From Pacificispira sp965223125 (GTDB lineage: Bacteria; Pseudomonadota; Alphaproteobacteria; UBA8366; Aestuariispiraceae), in NCBI GenBank assembly GCA_965223125.1, contig OZ244984.1, positions 2,170,001-2,234,000 of the forward strand: 64,000 nucleotides of DNA, written 5' to 3'. Shown piece by piece: positions 17,783 to 26,238 of this stretch (within the stretch, counting starts at the first letter, position 1; each line of letters begins with the position of its first letter). A model generated the notes under the pieces. It made no database searches. It was not told the origin of the DNA and was given only the letters and a program-made list of their open reading frames with translations. Both the position numbers and the translations under genes were made by a program.

Positions 17783-17859
17783 CACAATATTGTGCGCTGG
17801 ACGGCCTGTCCGCCGACGCGGTGTTGCCGGTATATCGTTGCAATGATCCGGGAAGTCAA
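17783..17859 (-). promoter_or_regulatory. folE promoter and 12-base palindrome in its leader
   Basis: On the minus strand TTGACT (17859-17854) and GATATA (17836-17831) are separated by 17 bases. Downstream, in the presumed leader, is the perfect palindrome CACAATATTGTG at 17783-17794, directly next to the ribosome binding sequence and 12 bases from the start codon. The -35 region also contains a similar half-site, CAACAATATCAC. A repressor site for folE (or shared with the divergent Fe-S gene) is inferred. Confidence 0.5.
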
Positions 17860-17938
17860 CAATATCACCCCATAACCCAGCCGGGGAAACCGGCTGGCGA
17901 CACGGAATTGTCGAATTGCCCCAAATGGACCCTGACCT

Positions 17939-18385
17939 ATGACGGTACATGGATATGAGGCGCTGTATAACGAGCGGATACTGGAACTGGCGGGCAGCCT
18001 GGACCGGGACGACCGACTGGATGCGCCCGATGCGACGGTGCAGGCTGACAGTCCGCTCTGCGGCAGCCGCATCCGGGTCGATGTGACCGTCGGGACGGAT
18101 GGACGGTTGACCGGCTATGGCCAGCAGGTGCGTGCCTGTGCGCTCGGCCAGTCCGCCGCTGCAATCCTGAAGGCCCATGCAACCGGGAAGAGCCGCGAGG
18201 AACTGACCGCTGCCCGCGACGCGCTGGAGGCGATGCTGAAGCGCGATGGTCCGATACCTGGCGGTGAATGGGAGGATCTGGCCGTGCTGCAACCGGCTAA
18301 AGCGCATAAATCCCGCCATGCCTCGATCCTGCTGCCCTTCAAGGCGGTGGTGCAGGCGATGGAGGAGGTGCTGAATGGCCGCTGA
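17939..18385 (+). CDS. Iron-sulfur cluster assembly scaffold protein (IscU/SufU/NifU-N type)
   Basis: The 148-residue protein has the fold and first two cluster cysteines of the scaffold family: Cys41 in SPLCGSRIRV and Cys67 in RACALGQSAAAIL. The third ligand position, normally a cysteine before LP, reads SRHASILLPF, so it is lost. The protein may therefore be an alphaproteobacterial IscU-like variant with other ligands or a non-scaffold role. It overlaps yidD by 11 bases and heads a compact plus-strand run. Confidence 0.8.
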   Translation: MTVHGYEALYNERILELAGSLDRDDRLDAPDATVQADSPLCGSRIRVDVTVGTDGRLTGYGQQVRACALGQSAAAILKAHATGKSREELTAARDALEAMLKRDGPIPGGEWEDLAVLQPAKAHKSRHASILLPFKAVVQAMEEVLNGR

Positions 18386-18611
18386 TCGCACAAGTTCCGC
18401 CGCCTGGATTCTGCTCGGGTTGATTCACCTGTATCGCTATACATTTTCCTATTTCCTGGGACGACAGTGTCGGTTCATGCCGACCTGTTCGGAATATGGG
18501 CTGGAGGCGATTCGGCGGCATGGGGCGTTGAAGGGTGGGCGGCTGACCCTGCGGCGGATCACCCGATGCCACCCCTGGGGCGATGCCGGATACGACCCGG
18601 TGCCGGATTGA
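18375..18611 (+). CDS. yidD: Membrane protein insertion efficiency factor YidD
   Basis: The 78-residue protein has the YidD signature CRFMPTCSEYGLEAIRRHGALKGG followed by RITRCHPWG and a short amphipathic N-terminal segment (LLGLIHLYRYTFSYFLG). YidD helps YidC-mediated insertion into the inner membrane. The motif is given as 24 residues of contiguous match split here as CRFMPTCSEY and GLEAIRRHGALKGG. It begins within the preceding gene. Confidence 0.93.
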   Translation: MAADRTSSAAWILLGLIHLYRYTFSYFLGRQCRFMPTCSEYGLEAIRRHGALKGGRLTLRRITRCHPWGDAGYDPVPD

Positions 18612-18619
18612 GCGACGGC

Positions 18620-19303
18620 ATGACGCAATCTGTCGTCAGCATTGTCATACCGACCCGCAACGTGGCGGACGTGTTGGACGCACTTCTGGGCCAATTGATC
18701 TCAGATCGGCTCAACCTCGATATCATCGTCAGCGACGGCGGATCCAGCGACGCAACCGTTGACATTGCTGCGCGGCATCAGGCCCGAGTCACCACGGCGG
18801 AAGGCGGGCGCGGGCCGCAACTGCGCGCCGGTGTCGAACAGGCGCTGGGCGACTGGATATTGCTGCTGCATGCGGATTCGATTCTGCCTGTTGAATGGGA
18901 CAGGGCGATCAAGGATTTTATTGCGGAGCCCCAGAATGCAGAGCGCGCAGCCTGCTTCAGATTCGCCCTCGACGATGCATCACCCGCCGCGCGTCGGCTG
19001 GAACGGATGGTCGCCTGGCGCTGTCGCGTGCTGGGTCTGGCCTATGGTGATCAGGGCCTTCTGATAGCCCATCCCTTTCTGGACCAGCTTGGTGGCGTGT
19101 CGGATCTGCCGCTGATGGAGGATGTGGCTTTGGTTCGGAAGATCGGACGGGCGCGCCTGACCCTGCTGGATCAAACCCTGGTCACATCGGCGGAAAAATT
19201 CAGGCGGGATGGATATCTGCGCCGCAGTGCGCGTAATCTGTTCTGTCTGTGCCTGTATTTCTGCCGTGTACCGATGTCGATCATCCGCAGGTGCTACGGA
19301 TGA
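18620..19303 (+). CDS. Glycosyltransferase family 2, TIGR04283 type
   Basis: The 227-residue protein begins VSIVIPTRNVADVL, has the DXD-like IIVSDGGSSDAT (about 37-48) and HADSILP, and LPLMEDVALVRKI near 170, all typical of GT-A fold family 2 enzymes of the TIGR04283 subgroup. That subgroup is often named for arsenosugar synthesis, but no arsenic methyltransferase or radical SAM partner is nearby, so the substrate is open. The next gene overlaps by ATGA. Confidence 0.85.
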   Translation: MTQSVVSIVIPTRNVADVLDALLGQLISDRLNLDIIVSDGGSSDATVDIAARHQARVTTAEGGRGPQLRAGVEQALGDWILLLHADSILPVEWDRAIKDFIAEPQNAERAACFRFALDDASPAARRLERMVAWRCRVLGLAYGDQGLLIAHPFLDQLGGVSDLPLMEDVALVRKIGRARLTLLDQTLVTSAEKFRRDGYLRRSARNLFCLCLYFCRVPMSIIRRCYG

Positions 19304-19908
19304 TCCGAACACGCCGTCATCTTGTGATCTTCGCGCGCGCGCCGCGCCTGGGGCGTGGCAAACGCCGTTTGGCGGCGGATATCGGGCCGGTGCGGGCCTG
19401 GCGTTTCTATCGTGCCGCGCTTCTGGCCCTGATCGGCAGACTCAGCGGCGGGCCGTGGCATCTGCGGATCGCCGTGGCTGAAGCACGCGATGCATCACAT
19501 CCGGTCTTTGCCGGTCTGCCTGTGATGATCCAGCCCGCTGGCGATCTGGGTATGCGGATGACTGGTATCCTGCGCGGGCTTCCGCCCGGACCTGCCGTCA
19601 TCGTCGGCAGCGATATCCCAACCATTCGGCGGGTCCATATCGACCGTGCCTTCGGGGCCTTGCGGCATGCGGATATTGTCTTCGGTCCGGCACCGGATGG
19701 CGGCTACTGGCTGGTCGGGCGATCCGGGCGGCACCCGATTCCAAAGGGGTTCATGGCCGAAGTTCGCTGGTCCACCCGCCATGCGCTGGCGGATACAAAG
19801 GCGACCCTGCCTGTCACTTGCCGGGTCGCAGAAATCGACAGTCTGGCGGATATCGACGATGGCCTTGCCTTTCGGGCCTACCTGGATGCGGGAGGGACGG
19901 CACGATGA
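19300..19908 (+). CDS. DUF2064/TIGR04282 nucleotide-diphospho-sugar transferase-like protein
   Basis: The 202-residue protein shows HLVIFARAPRLGRGKRRLA at the N-terminus, VIVGSDIPTIRR in the centre and FGPAPDGGYWLVG, the hallmark sequences of DUF2064. Such proteins are found with TIGR04283 enzymes, as here. It overlaps both neighbours by four bases (ATGA). Confidence 0.87.
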   Translation: MIRTRRHLVIFARAPRLGRGKRRLAADIGPVRAWRFYRAALLALIGRLSGGPWHLRIAVAEARDASHPVFAGLPVMIQPAGDLGMRMTGILRGLPPGPAVIVGSDIPTIRRVHIDRAFGALRHADIVFGPAPDGGYWLVGRSGRHPIPKGFMAEVRWSTRHALADTKATLPVTCRVAEIDSLADIDDGLAFRAYLDAGGTAR

Positions 19909-20966
19909 GCGGTAATGCGGACCTGCTGCCCGTCCTGCACCAGCGGCTGGTGCAGGATACGAACTTGACCGATATCGCACCCGATGCCCTGTCCGCACTG
20001 CCGACAACCGGGCTTGCCCATGACCATGTGACAATTGCAGGGACGGAATTGCTGCTTCGGGTACCCCGGCAGAGCCAGATGCGCCTGGATGCCGCAAGGA
20101 ATCTTGCCTATCAGGTCGCCTGTTTCGAGCGGATGGCGGATAGCGGTCATACGCCGCGCCTGTATGACGTTCTGGCACCGGGGTCGGACCTGCCGATGGG
20201 TGCATTGCTGGTGGATTGCATCCAGGGGCGCACCGCACGCCTGCCAGAAGATTTGCCCGCCATTGCCGAAGCTCTGGCGGCGATCCATGCATTGCCCTTG
20301 CCTGAATCGGACAAACGGCCGCCCCTGCTGGACCAGCTCGACCCGCTGCCTGAAACCCTGAAAGAAGTCGAAGAGCAGGCCCGGTTCCTGGTGAAAGCCG
20401 GATTGCATCCCGACAGTCTGGCGATGATCCGGGAGGAACTGTTCGCGGCGCGCGATGCATTGGGATCTGTGCCGGTAACGCTGATCACCTTCGATGCCCA
20501 TCCCGGCAATTTCATGATGGATGACGATGGAAGGGCCTGGCTGGTCGATCTGGAGAAGGGGCGTTATGGCGGTGCCGGGTTCGATCTGGCCCATGCCACG
20601 CTCTACACCTCTACGACCTGGGATGTCGCAACCTATTCAGAACCGGATCGGATGGCGATTGCGGGGTTCTATCAGCACTGGCGGAACCGGATGCCGCAGG
20701 CACTGGGGGATGCCTTGCTGCCCCATCTGATGTCAATGCGGCGATTGATGTGGCTCTGGTCGATCACCTGGTGCGCTAAATGGCGGGTGGAAAGCGATAA
20801 ATCACGAGTGCCGGACAAGGACAGGGCGGCGGATACCGAGGACTGGTCCGGTGACAACAGCGATGCGGCACTTATCGAGCATGTCCGCAATCGCGTCGAT
20901 CATTATCTGGAGCCGGAAACCATCTCCCGCGTCATTCGGGACTGGACGGTGGACCCGATCTGCTGA
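19905..20966 (+). CDS. Aminoglycoside/choline-kinase-like phosphotransferase
   Basis: The 353-residue protein has the kinase core of the APH/ChoK family: an N-lobe (about 35-110), the catalytic-loop equivalent FDAHPGNFM (Asp and Asn present) and LVDLEKGRYG as the metal-binding region. It could phosphorylate a small molecule made by the two preceding transferases; the substrate is unknown. Its last 35 bases overlap the 3' end of ohrR on the other strand. Confidence 0.82.
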   Translation: MSGNADLLPVLHQRLVQDTNLTDIAPDALSALPTTGLAHDHVTIAGTELLLRVPRQSQMRLDAARNLAYQVACFERMADSGHTPRLYDVLAPGSDLPMGALLVDCIQGRTARLPEDLPAIAEALAAIHALPLPESDKRPPLLDQLDPLPETLKEVEEQARFLVKAGLHPDSLAMIREELFAARDALGSVPVTLITFDAHPGNFMMDDDGRAWLVDLEKGRYGGAGFDLAHATLYTSTTWDVATYSEPDRMAIAGFYQHWRNRMPQALGDALLPHLMSMRRLMWLWSITWCAKWRVESDKSRVPDKDRAADTEDWSGDNSDAALIEHVRNRVDHYLEPETISRVIRDWTVDPIC

Positions 20967-21405
20967 ATCGCTCCAATCGTTTCTGCAATGCGGCTATGTC
21001 AGCCTTCAGGCGCTGCAATTCCTCACGGCTCAGGCCGGATGCTTTCAGGATGCAGTCCGGTATCCTGGCGGCGTCGCTGCTGAGCGTGTGCCCCTTTTCG
21101 CTCAAACGGACCAGCACCTGTCGTTCGTCCTGAGGATCGCGGTTCCGGTGGATCAATCCATTCACTTCAAGGCGCTTCAACAATGGCGTCAGGGTATTGG
21201 ATTCCAGATTCAGGCATTGTCCCAGACGACCGACGGTTTGTTGATCCTGTTCCCACAGGGCCACCATGACGAGATATTGCGGATAGGTCAGGCCCAGGGC
21301 ATCGAGGTGCGGCTTGTAGACCCGATTCAGCGCGTGGTTCGTTGAATAGATTGAAAAACACAGCAGATCGTCGAGTGTCAGCATTTCAGCAGAGTTGGCG
21401 GGCAT
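20932..21405 (-). CDS. ohrR: OhrR-type MarR-family repressor
   Basis: The 157-residue MarR-fold protein carries the single N-terminal sensing cysteine, Cys16 in LLCFSIYS, and a winged helix with NLESNTLTPLLKRLEVNGLI and RDPQDERQVLVRLSEKG. OhrR represses ohr until the cysteine is oxidised by organic peroxides. It is divergent from ohr, with the operator between. Confidence 0.93.
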   Translation of the reverse strand: MPANSAEMLTLDDLLCFSIYSTNHALNRVYKPHLDALGLTYPQYLVMVALWEQDQQTVGRLGQCLNLESNTLTPLLKRLEVNGLIHRNRDPQDERQVLVRLSEKGHTLSSDAARIPDCILKASGLSREELQRLKADIAALQKRLERFSRSGPPSSPE

Positions 21406-21462
21406 CCAAGGGTTCCTTCCGTTATTCTGAATATAAATCGCACGCGAATTAATCGCAAGCGC

Positions 21463-21503
21463 TTGACAGAGTAAGATTGCTCATCTATATATCGTGTACG
21501 ATA
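21463..21503 (+). promoter_or_regulatory. ohr promoter and OhrR operator candidate
   Basis: TTGACA (21463-21468) and TATATA (21486-21491) are 17 bases apart, a strong promoter. TATCGT-GT-ACGATA (21490-21503), with perfect six-base arms, overlaps the -10 box. The octamer GTAAGATT also occurs twice (21471-21478 and 21511-21518). Repressor binding here would block ohr; OhrR is the obvious candidate. Confidence 0.7.
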
Positions 21504-21573
21504 AGATCGTGTAAGATTTATACTGCGTCGGCGAATTACCCCTCGCCTTACCCTGAAGAAAGGAATGATGATC

Positions 21574-21999
21574 ATGTCCGTGAATGTTCTCTATCGCACC
21601 GCTGCCCGCGCAACCGGGGGACGGGACGGTAAATCCGGCACGCTGGATGGTAGCTTCAACGTCGCCCTGACCACCCCGAAGGAACTGGGCGGTGCGGGAG
21701 GCGAGGGCGTTAATCCCGAACAGCTTTTCGCAACCGGTTATGCCGCCTGTTTCCTGGGGGCGATGAAGTTCGTTGCCTCACAGGGTGGCCCGAAAGTCCC
21801 GGCTGATACGACGGTCACCGCCCATGTCGGCATCGGGCCGCGTGCGGCGGGGGGCTTCGGTCTGGAAATCAGCCTCGAGATATCCTTGCCCGGCGTCGCG
21901 AAGGCTGCAGCGGAAACACTGGTCGAAAAAGCTCATCAGGTCTGCCCGTATTCCAATGCGACCCGCAACAATATCGACGTCAAGCTGACGGTCCTCTGA
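21574..21999 (+). CDS. ohr: Organic hydroperoxide resistance protein
   Basis: Ohr is a thiol peroxidase that reduces organic peroxides in the cytoplasm, using lipoamide. The 141-residue protein has both redox cysteines, Cys59 in GYAACFLGA and Cys124 in HQVCPYSNATR. The start at 21574 (MSVNVLYRT) is preferred over upstream ATGs at 21565/21568 because AAAGGA is nine bases before it. A hairpin follows at 22016. Confidence 0.96.
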   Translation: MSVNVLYRTAARATGGRDGKSGTLDGSFNVALTTPKELGGAGGEGVNPEQLFATGYAACFLGAMKFVASQGGPKVPADTTVTAHVGIGPRAAGGFGLEISLEISLPGVAKAAAETLVEKAHQVCPYSNATRNNIDVKLTVL

Positions 22000-22015
22000 C
22001 TCAGGCATGGAAACT

Positions 22016-22041
22016 CCCCGGCCTGATCCAACGGGCCGGGG
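22016..22041. terminator. Terminator hairpin between ohr and DUF455
   Basis: CCCCGGCC at 22016-22023 pairs perfectly with GGCCGGGG at 22034-22041, with a ten-base loop, between convergent genes. It lacks a long T-run and could serve both strands. Confidence 0.55.
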
Positions 22042-22052
22042 GGCTTCAAAGT

Positions 22053-22865
22053 TCAGGTCTGAATTGGAATGTAATAGCTTTCCGGGAAGCCGGCTTTTCC
22101 CCTGCTATCGACATTGAAGGGCGGTTTCAATCCGCCCTTGAAATGCGTCTGCACCAGCGCCTGCCAGGTCGGGATCGGATCGAGGTTCCGATTGGCACAG
22201 AGATGTTCGAACCAGCGCCGTCCGACCGCAACATGCCCGATCTCGTCGTCATGGATGATAGTGAGTGCTGTGGCACTTTCAGCATCTCCCGCAGCCATCA
22301 GTTTTGCGATCATGTCCGGTGTGACATCCAACCCCCGCGCCTCCAGCACCATCGGTACGATGGCCAGGCGGGCCAGCAGGTCATGGGCAGTTTCCATCGC
22401 TGCCTGCCACAGCCCATCATGAGCGGGCAGATCACCGTAATCCGCACCAAGCTTCCGCAACCGGTCCTGCAGCATCAGGAAATGCCGTGCCTCGTCATCC
22501 CCGACCGCGATCCAGTCGTCAAAGAACGCCTCTGGCATATCCGCATCGGCAAACCGGGTGAGAATGTCGAAGGCGAGGTCAATGGCATTCAGTTCGATAT
22601 GCGCCAGCGCATGCAGCAGTGCGATGCGTCCCGCTGTGCCCGCATTGATTTTTCGCCGGGGCACATCGCGGGGCAGTCGTAGTTCCGGCCTGTCCGGGCG
22701 GGCTGGACGATCCGGCACCGGCAGGGTTGCCGATCCCGGTTTCAGCCGCCGACCCAACCATTGCGCTGCGACGGTCCGGGCCGATTGCGCCTTCTGCCGT
22801 GCATCCGCGACCATCAGGACTCGGACTGCCGCATCACCCAGACTCTCCCCTGCGGGGGTGATCAC
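22053..22865 (-). CDS. DUF455 ferritin-like domain protein
   Basis: The 270-residue protein has the diiron-type motifs of DUF455 (COG2833): AHIELNAIDLAFD, GDDEARHFLML and HDDEIGHVAVG, which provide Glu and His metal ligands. Its N-terminal 60 residues contain a Pro/Arg-rich linker (PVPDRPARPDRPE). Starting at GTG 22865 it overlaps the bcp stop (GTGA), so the two are co-transcribed. The reaction is unknown. Confidence 0.87.
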   Translation of the reverse strand: MITPAGESLGDAAVRVLMVADARQKAQSARTVAAQWLGRRLKPGSATLPVPDRPARPDRPELRLPRDVPRRKINAGTAGRIALLHALAHIELNAIDLAFDILTRFADADMPEAFFDDWIAVGDDEARHFLMLQDRLRKLGADYGDLPAHDGLWQAAMETAHDLLARLAIVPMVLEARGLDVTPDMIAKLMAAGDAESATALTIIHDDEIGHVAVGRRWFEHLCANRNLDPIPTWQALVQTHFKGGLKPPFNVDSRGKAGFPESYYIPIQT

Positions 22866-23326
22866 AGGGATTTCAGGGCAGCAGCGACCTCTTCGACATG
22901 TCCCGGTACTTTAACCTTGCGCCAGACTTTTGCGATTTTACCCGCACCGTCGATCAGGAAGGTCGCCCGGTCGATCCCCATATATTTACGGCCATACATG
23001 CTCTTCTCGACCCAGGTGCCATAGGCCTCGCAGACACTGCCATCCTCGTCTGAAGCCAGTGGGAAGTTCAAATCGTACTTGGCCTTGAACTTGTCGTGCT
23101 TGGCGACACTGTCCTTAGAAACGCCGATCACCGTCGCGCCGATACCGGAAAAATCCGCCTGCGCATCGCGGAAACCGCAGGCTTCCTTGGTGCACCCCGG
23201 CGTATCATCCTTCGGATAGAAATACAGCACCACCGGTTTGCCCTTCAGTTCCGACAGGCTGACGCTGCCGCCGCCATCGGTCGGCATGGTGAAATCAGGG
23301 GCGACATCGCCTTCGGCTATGGACAT
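22862..23326 (-). CDS. bcp: Thiol peroxidase, BCP/PrxQ family
   Basis: The 154-residue atypical peroxiredoxin has the peroxidatic Cys45 and resolving Cys50 in DTPGCTKEAC, and DRATFLIDGAGKI near 118. It reduces hydroperoxides with thioredoxin. It is upstream of and overlaps the DUF455 gene and lies next to ohr, so this is a small oxidant-defence cluster. Confidence 0.94.
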   Translation of the reverse strand: MSIAEGDVAPDFTMPTDGGGSVSLSELKGKPVVLYFYPKDDTPGCTKEACGFRDAQADFSGIGATVIGVSKDSVAKHDKFKAKYDLNFPLASDEDGSVCEAYGTWVEKSMYGRKYMGIDRATFLIDGAGKIAKVWRKVKVPGHVEEVAAALKSL

Positions 23327-23426
23327 GGATCAGGTTCCTCCATCTGGTTTCAATCCTAGAGTTTCAGATGTAGGCCAGCCCCGCACCGATCTCAAGGCGA
23401 AGAAACCCATTGCGCAAAAATGCAAA

Positions 23427-23455
23427 CGGCCCCGCAACATCTTGTTACGGGGCCG
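23427..23455 (-). terminator. Terminator of rne
   Basis: CGGCCCCG (23427-23434) and CGGGGCCG (23448-23455) form a perfect eight-base stem extended by AACA/TGTT inside. On the minus strand it is followed by TTTGCATTTTTG, giving the T-rich tail expected after rne. Confidence 0.8.
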
Positions 23456-23478
23456 AAGCAGGAATGCTGTGTAAAATC

Positions 23479-26238
23479 TTAGCTGAGTACTCTGTTCCAC
23501 CAGCCACGTTTCTTGGGCTGTGGCGGTCCTTCCTCGGCAATCGGCTCGGATGGAGCTGGTGCGGCGGACTCGGTTGTCAGCTCCGGTGCATCGACCGGGG
23601 CTTCTGCTGCTGCTGAAACATCCCCGGAGATCGAAGCCGGTTCCGGGATATCCGCTGCCTTGGCAGGTTTCGGTTTGGCCGGGGCGGCTTTCTTCCGGGT
23701 TCGCTTCGCGGGCTTTGGAACTTCCTCGGTCACGTCCGGTTCCGGCATGGCACCAGCGTCCTCAACCGGTTCGGCAACCGCAGGCTTCGCTGCCGCCGCC
23801 TTCTTCCGGCTACGGCGGGGCCGTTTTGCCGGGGTCGGTTCCGCTTCGGCTGGCTGGACAGAATCCTGCTCCCCTACCGATTCTAGAGCCTGTTCATCTG
23901 GGGCGGATTGAGGGTCAACATCCCCCGTTGATTCCACTGCCGGTTCCTCACCTGATGCCGCAACGGCAGGTTTACGACCGCGTCCCCGGTTGCGACGAGG
24001 CGGTTTTGCATCGCTGCGGGCCTGGTCGCCGCCAAGGGTTTCGGCATCCGTCCCCACATCCTTGTCTTCACGATCCGGGGTCTCGGAATTTTCATTTGCA
24101 GGATCGGTTTCGCTGCGATCCGCCGCATCCTGCTGTGTATCCTCCGGCTGGGTTCCGTCTTCCCGGCCCCGGTTCCGGCGGCGTCCGCCCCGACGACCCC
24201 GCTTGCGGCGGCGACGGGTCTTGTCATCTCCCTCGCCACCTTCCTGCGGAACCGGACGGGACTGGCCCTGCGCGTCAGCCGACGAAGTTTCGTCATCCTC
24301 GTCTGAGGCGGTATCGGCGAGCGTGGTCTGATCCTCGACCTCCTGATCGCCGATATCCTGGCTCGTCGTTTCCTCATCGCGGCGACCGCGACGGCGGCCT
24401 CCCCGACGGCTGCGCTTGCGACCGTTCCGATCTTCATCGGATTCCGCATTGCGCGGCGCCCGGTCGGGAGATCGATCAGGTGAACGGTCGGTGGAAACCC
24501 GGTCAGAGGATGGGCGATCCGCAGCACGTTCCGGCATGCGTTCCGGTGTACGATCCGGAATCCGATCCGGCGCACGCTCCACAACCGTTTCAACCCCGTC
24601 TTCGCCATCGACGGAGCCTGCCCGTAGCAATTCATAGTGAGGCGGCAGCAATCCGTCGACCGCTTCCAGGGTGATCGTTACCCCGTAGCGGCTTTCCATG
24701 TCCATCAGGCTCATGCGCTTGTGATTGAGGACATAGAGCGCGACGGAACCTGGCACTTTCGCGGTGATCCGGGTCGCACGGCGGCGCAGGCATTCCTCTT
24801 CGATCGCGCGGGTCACCATCAGGGCCGCCGATTCGGTGGAGACGATATAGCCCACGCCACCACAGGTCGGGCAGGGCTGGCTCATCGCCTCGATCAGGCT
24901 GGGGCGCAGCCGCTGACGCGACATTTCCATCAGTCCGAAGCTGGAAATTCGTCCCACCTGGATACGTGCCCGGTCACGCCGCAGCGCTTCCTTCAGTCGA
25001 CGTTCGACCGACGCATCGTTGCGGTTCTCCTCCATATCGATGAAATCGATCACGATCAGACCGGCCAGATCACGCAGGCGCAACTGCCGGGCCACTTCGT
25101 CAGCGGCCTCCAGATTGGTCTTGACCGCAGTTTCCTCGATATGCCGTTCGCGGGTCGATTTCCCGGAGTTCACGTCGATGGCGACCAGTGCTTCGGTCTG
25201 ATGGATCACGATGGATCCGCCGGAGCGCAACTGCACCGTCGGTTCGTGAATCTGGGCCAGTTGCTGTTCGATCTGATAGCGATGGAACAGGGGAATTCCC
25301 TGCTCATCCTTGTAGGGCTGAACTTTCTTCGCGTGGCTGGGGATCAGCGCGCGCATGAAGTCCTTGGCGACGCGATACCCCTCGTCACCCGCAATCAGCA
25401 CTTCCTCGATATCCTTGGTATAGACATCTCGGATCGCCCGCTTGATCAGGTTGCCTTCTTCATGGATCAATGCCGGAGCGGCCGAAGCCAGGGTCTTTTC
25501 CCGGATTTCGTCCCACAGTCGCATGATGTAATCGAAATCGCGCTTCACTTCCGCCTTGGACCGCTCGGCCCCGGCGGTGCGCAGGATCACGGCCATGCCC
25601 TCGGGCACGCTCAGTTCTGAGAGAATAGACTTCAGGCGCTTGCGGTCCTGGACATTGGCGATCTTGCGGCTGACGCCTCCGCCGCGCGACGTGTTGGGCA
25701 TCACTACGCAATACCGACCGGCCAGCGACAGATAGGTCGTCAGGGCTGCACCCTTGGTGCCGCGCTCTTCCTTCACCACCTGGATCAGCATCACCTGACG
25801 GCGCTTGATCACTTCCTGGATCTTGTACTGGCGGCGCAGGCGGGGACGACGCAGGGCCGCTTCCTCAACGGCTTCATCTACGCCTTCACCGGCACCCATA
25901 TCCTCAACGCCATCGCCTGATTCGTCGGCTTCGTCGTCGTCATCGTGAGAGGAAGCCGGTTCTTCTTCAACCAGTTCCTCACGGTCGCCCACAGGGATGC
26001 GGTAGTAATCGGGATGAATTTCGGAGAAGGCAAGGAACCCGTGGCGATTGCCGCCATATTCAACGAAAGCCGCCTGCAGGGACGGCTCCACCCGCGTTAC
26101 CTTCGCGAGGTAAACATTTCCCTTAATCTGCTTCTTGGTGGTCGTTTCGTAGTCGAATTCCTCAAGTCGGTTGCCATTCACTACGACGACCCGGGTTTCC
26201 TCCGGGTGGGTCGCGTCTATCAACATTTTCCGTGTCAT
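23479..26238 (-). CDS. rne: Ribonuclease E
   Basis: The 919-residue endoribonuclease starts decay and processing of RNA. The catalytic half (residues 1 to about 545) includes an S1 domain interrupted by an acidic insert (about 85-130, with HDDDDEADES), the catalytic aspartates in VAIDVNSGKST and VIDFIDMEE, and the zinc link CPTCGG. The C-terminal half is a charged, disordered scaffold: an imperfect repeat of xDRxPDR/ER units near 550-590, Arg-rich blocks such as RRGGRRRGRR, Ala/Pro/Lys-rich stretches, and a conserved GWWNRVLS tail that is probably the membrane or degradosome contact. The gene is preceded by a long leader. Confidence 0.96.
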   Translation of the reverse strand: MTRKMLIDATHPEETRVVVVNGNRLEEFDYETTTKKQIKGNVYLAKVTRVEPSLQAAFVEYGGNRHGFLAFSEIHPDYYRIPVGDREELVEEEPASSHDDDDEADESGDGVEDMGAGEGVDEAVEEAALRRPRLRRQYKIQEVIKRRQVMLIQVVKEERGTKGAALTTYLSLAGRYCVVMPNTSRGGGVSRKIANVQDRKRLKSILSELSVPEGMAVILRTAGAERSKAEVKRDFDYIMRLWDEIREKTLASAAPALIHEEGNLIKRAIRDVYTKDIEEVLIAGDEGYRVAKDFMRALIPSHAKKVQPYKDEQGIPLFHRYQIEQQLAQIHEPTVQLRSGGSIVIHQTEALVAIDVNSGKSTRERHIEETAVKTNLEAADEVARQLRLRDLAGLIVIDFIDMEENRNDASVERRLKEALRRDRARIQVGRISSFGLMEMSRQRLRPSLIEAMSQPCPTCGGVGYIVSTESAALMVTRAIEEECLRRRATRITAKVPGSVALYVLNHKRMSLMDMESRYGVTITLEAVDGLLPPHYELLRAGSVDGEDGVETVVERAPDRIPDRTPERMPERAADRPSSDRVSTDRSPDRSPDRAPRNAESDEDRNGRKRSRRGGRRRGRRDEETTSQDIGDQEVEDQTTLADTASDEDDETSSADAQGQSRPVPQEGGEGDDKTRRRRKRGRRGGRRRNRGREDGTQPEDTQQDAADRSETDPANENSETPDREDKDVGTDAETLGGDQARSDAKPPRRNRGRGRKPAVAASGEEPAVESTGDVDPQSAPDEQALESVGEQDSVQPAEAEPTPAKRPRRSRKKAAAAKPAVAEPVEDAGAMPEPDVTEEVPKPAKRTRKKAAPAKPKPAKAADIPEPASISGDVSAAAEAPVDAPELTTESAAPAPSEPIAEEGPPQPKKRGWWNRVLS

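Noticed and set aside
24430..24600. Repeated DRxPDR-type units in rne, considered as a repeat or CRISPR array
   Set aside because: They are imperfect, have no spacers and encode a charged linker in the RNase E scaffold.
24637..25620. A 327-codon plus-strand frame inside rne
   Set aside because: It is the antisense of the RNase E catalytic half, a side effect of GC-rich codon use.
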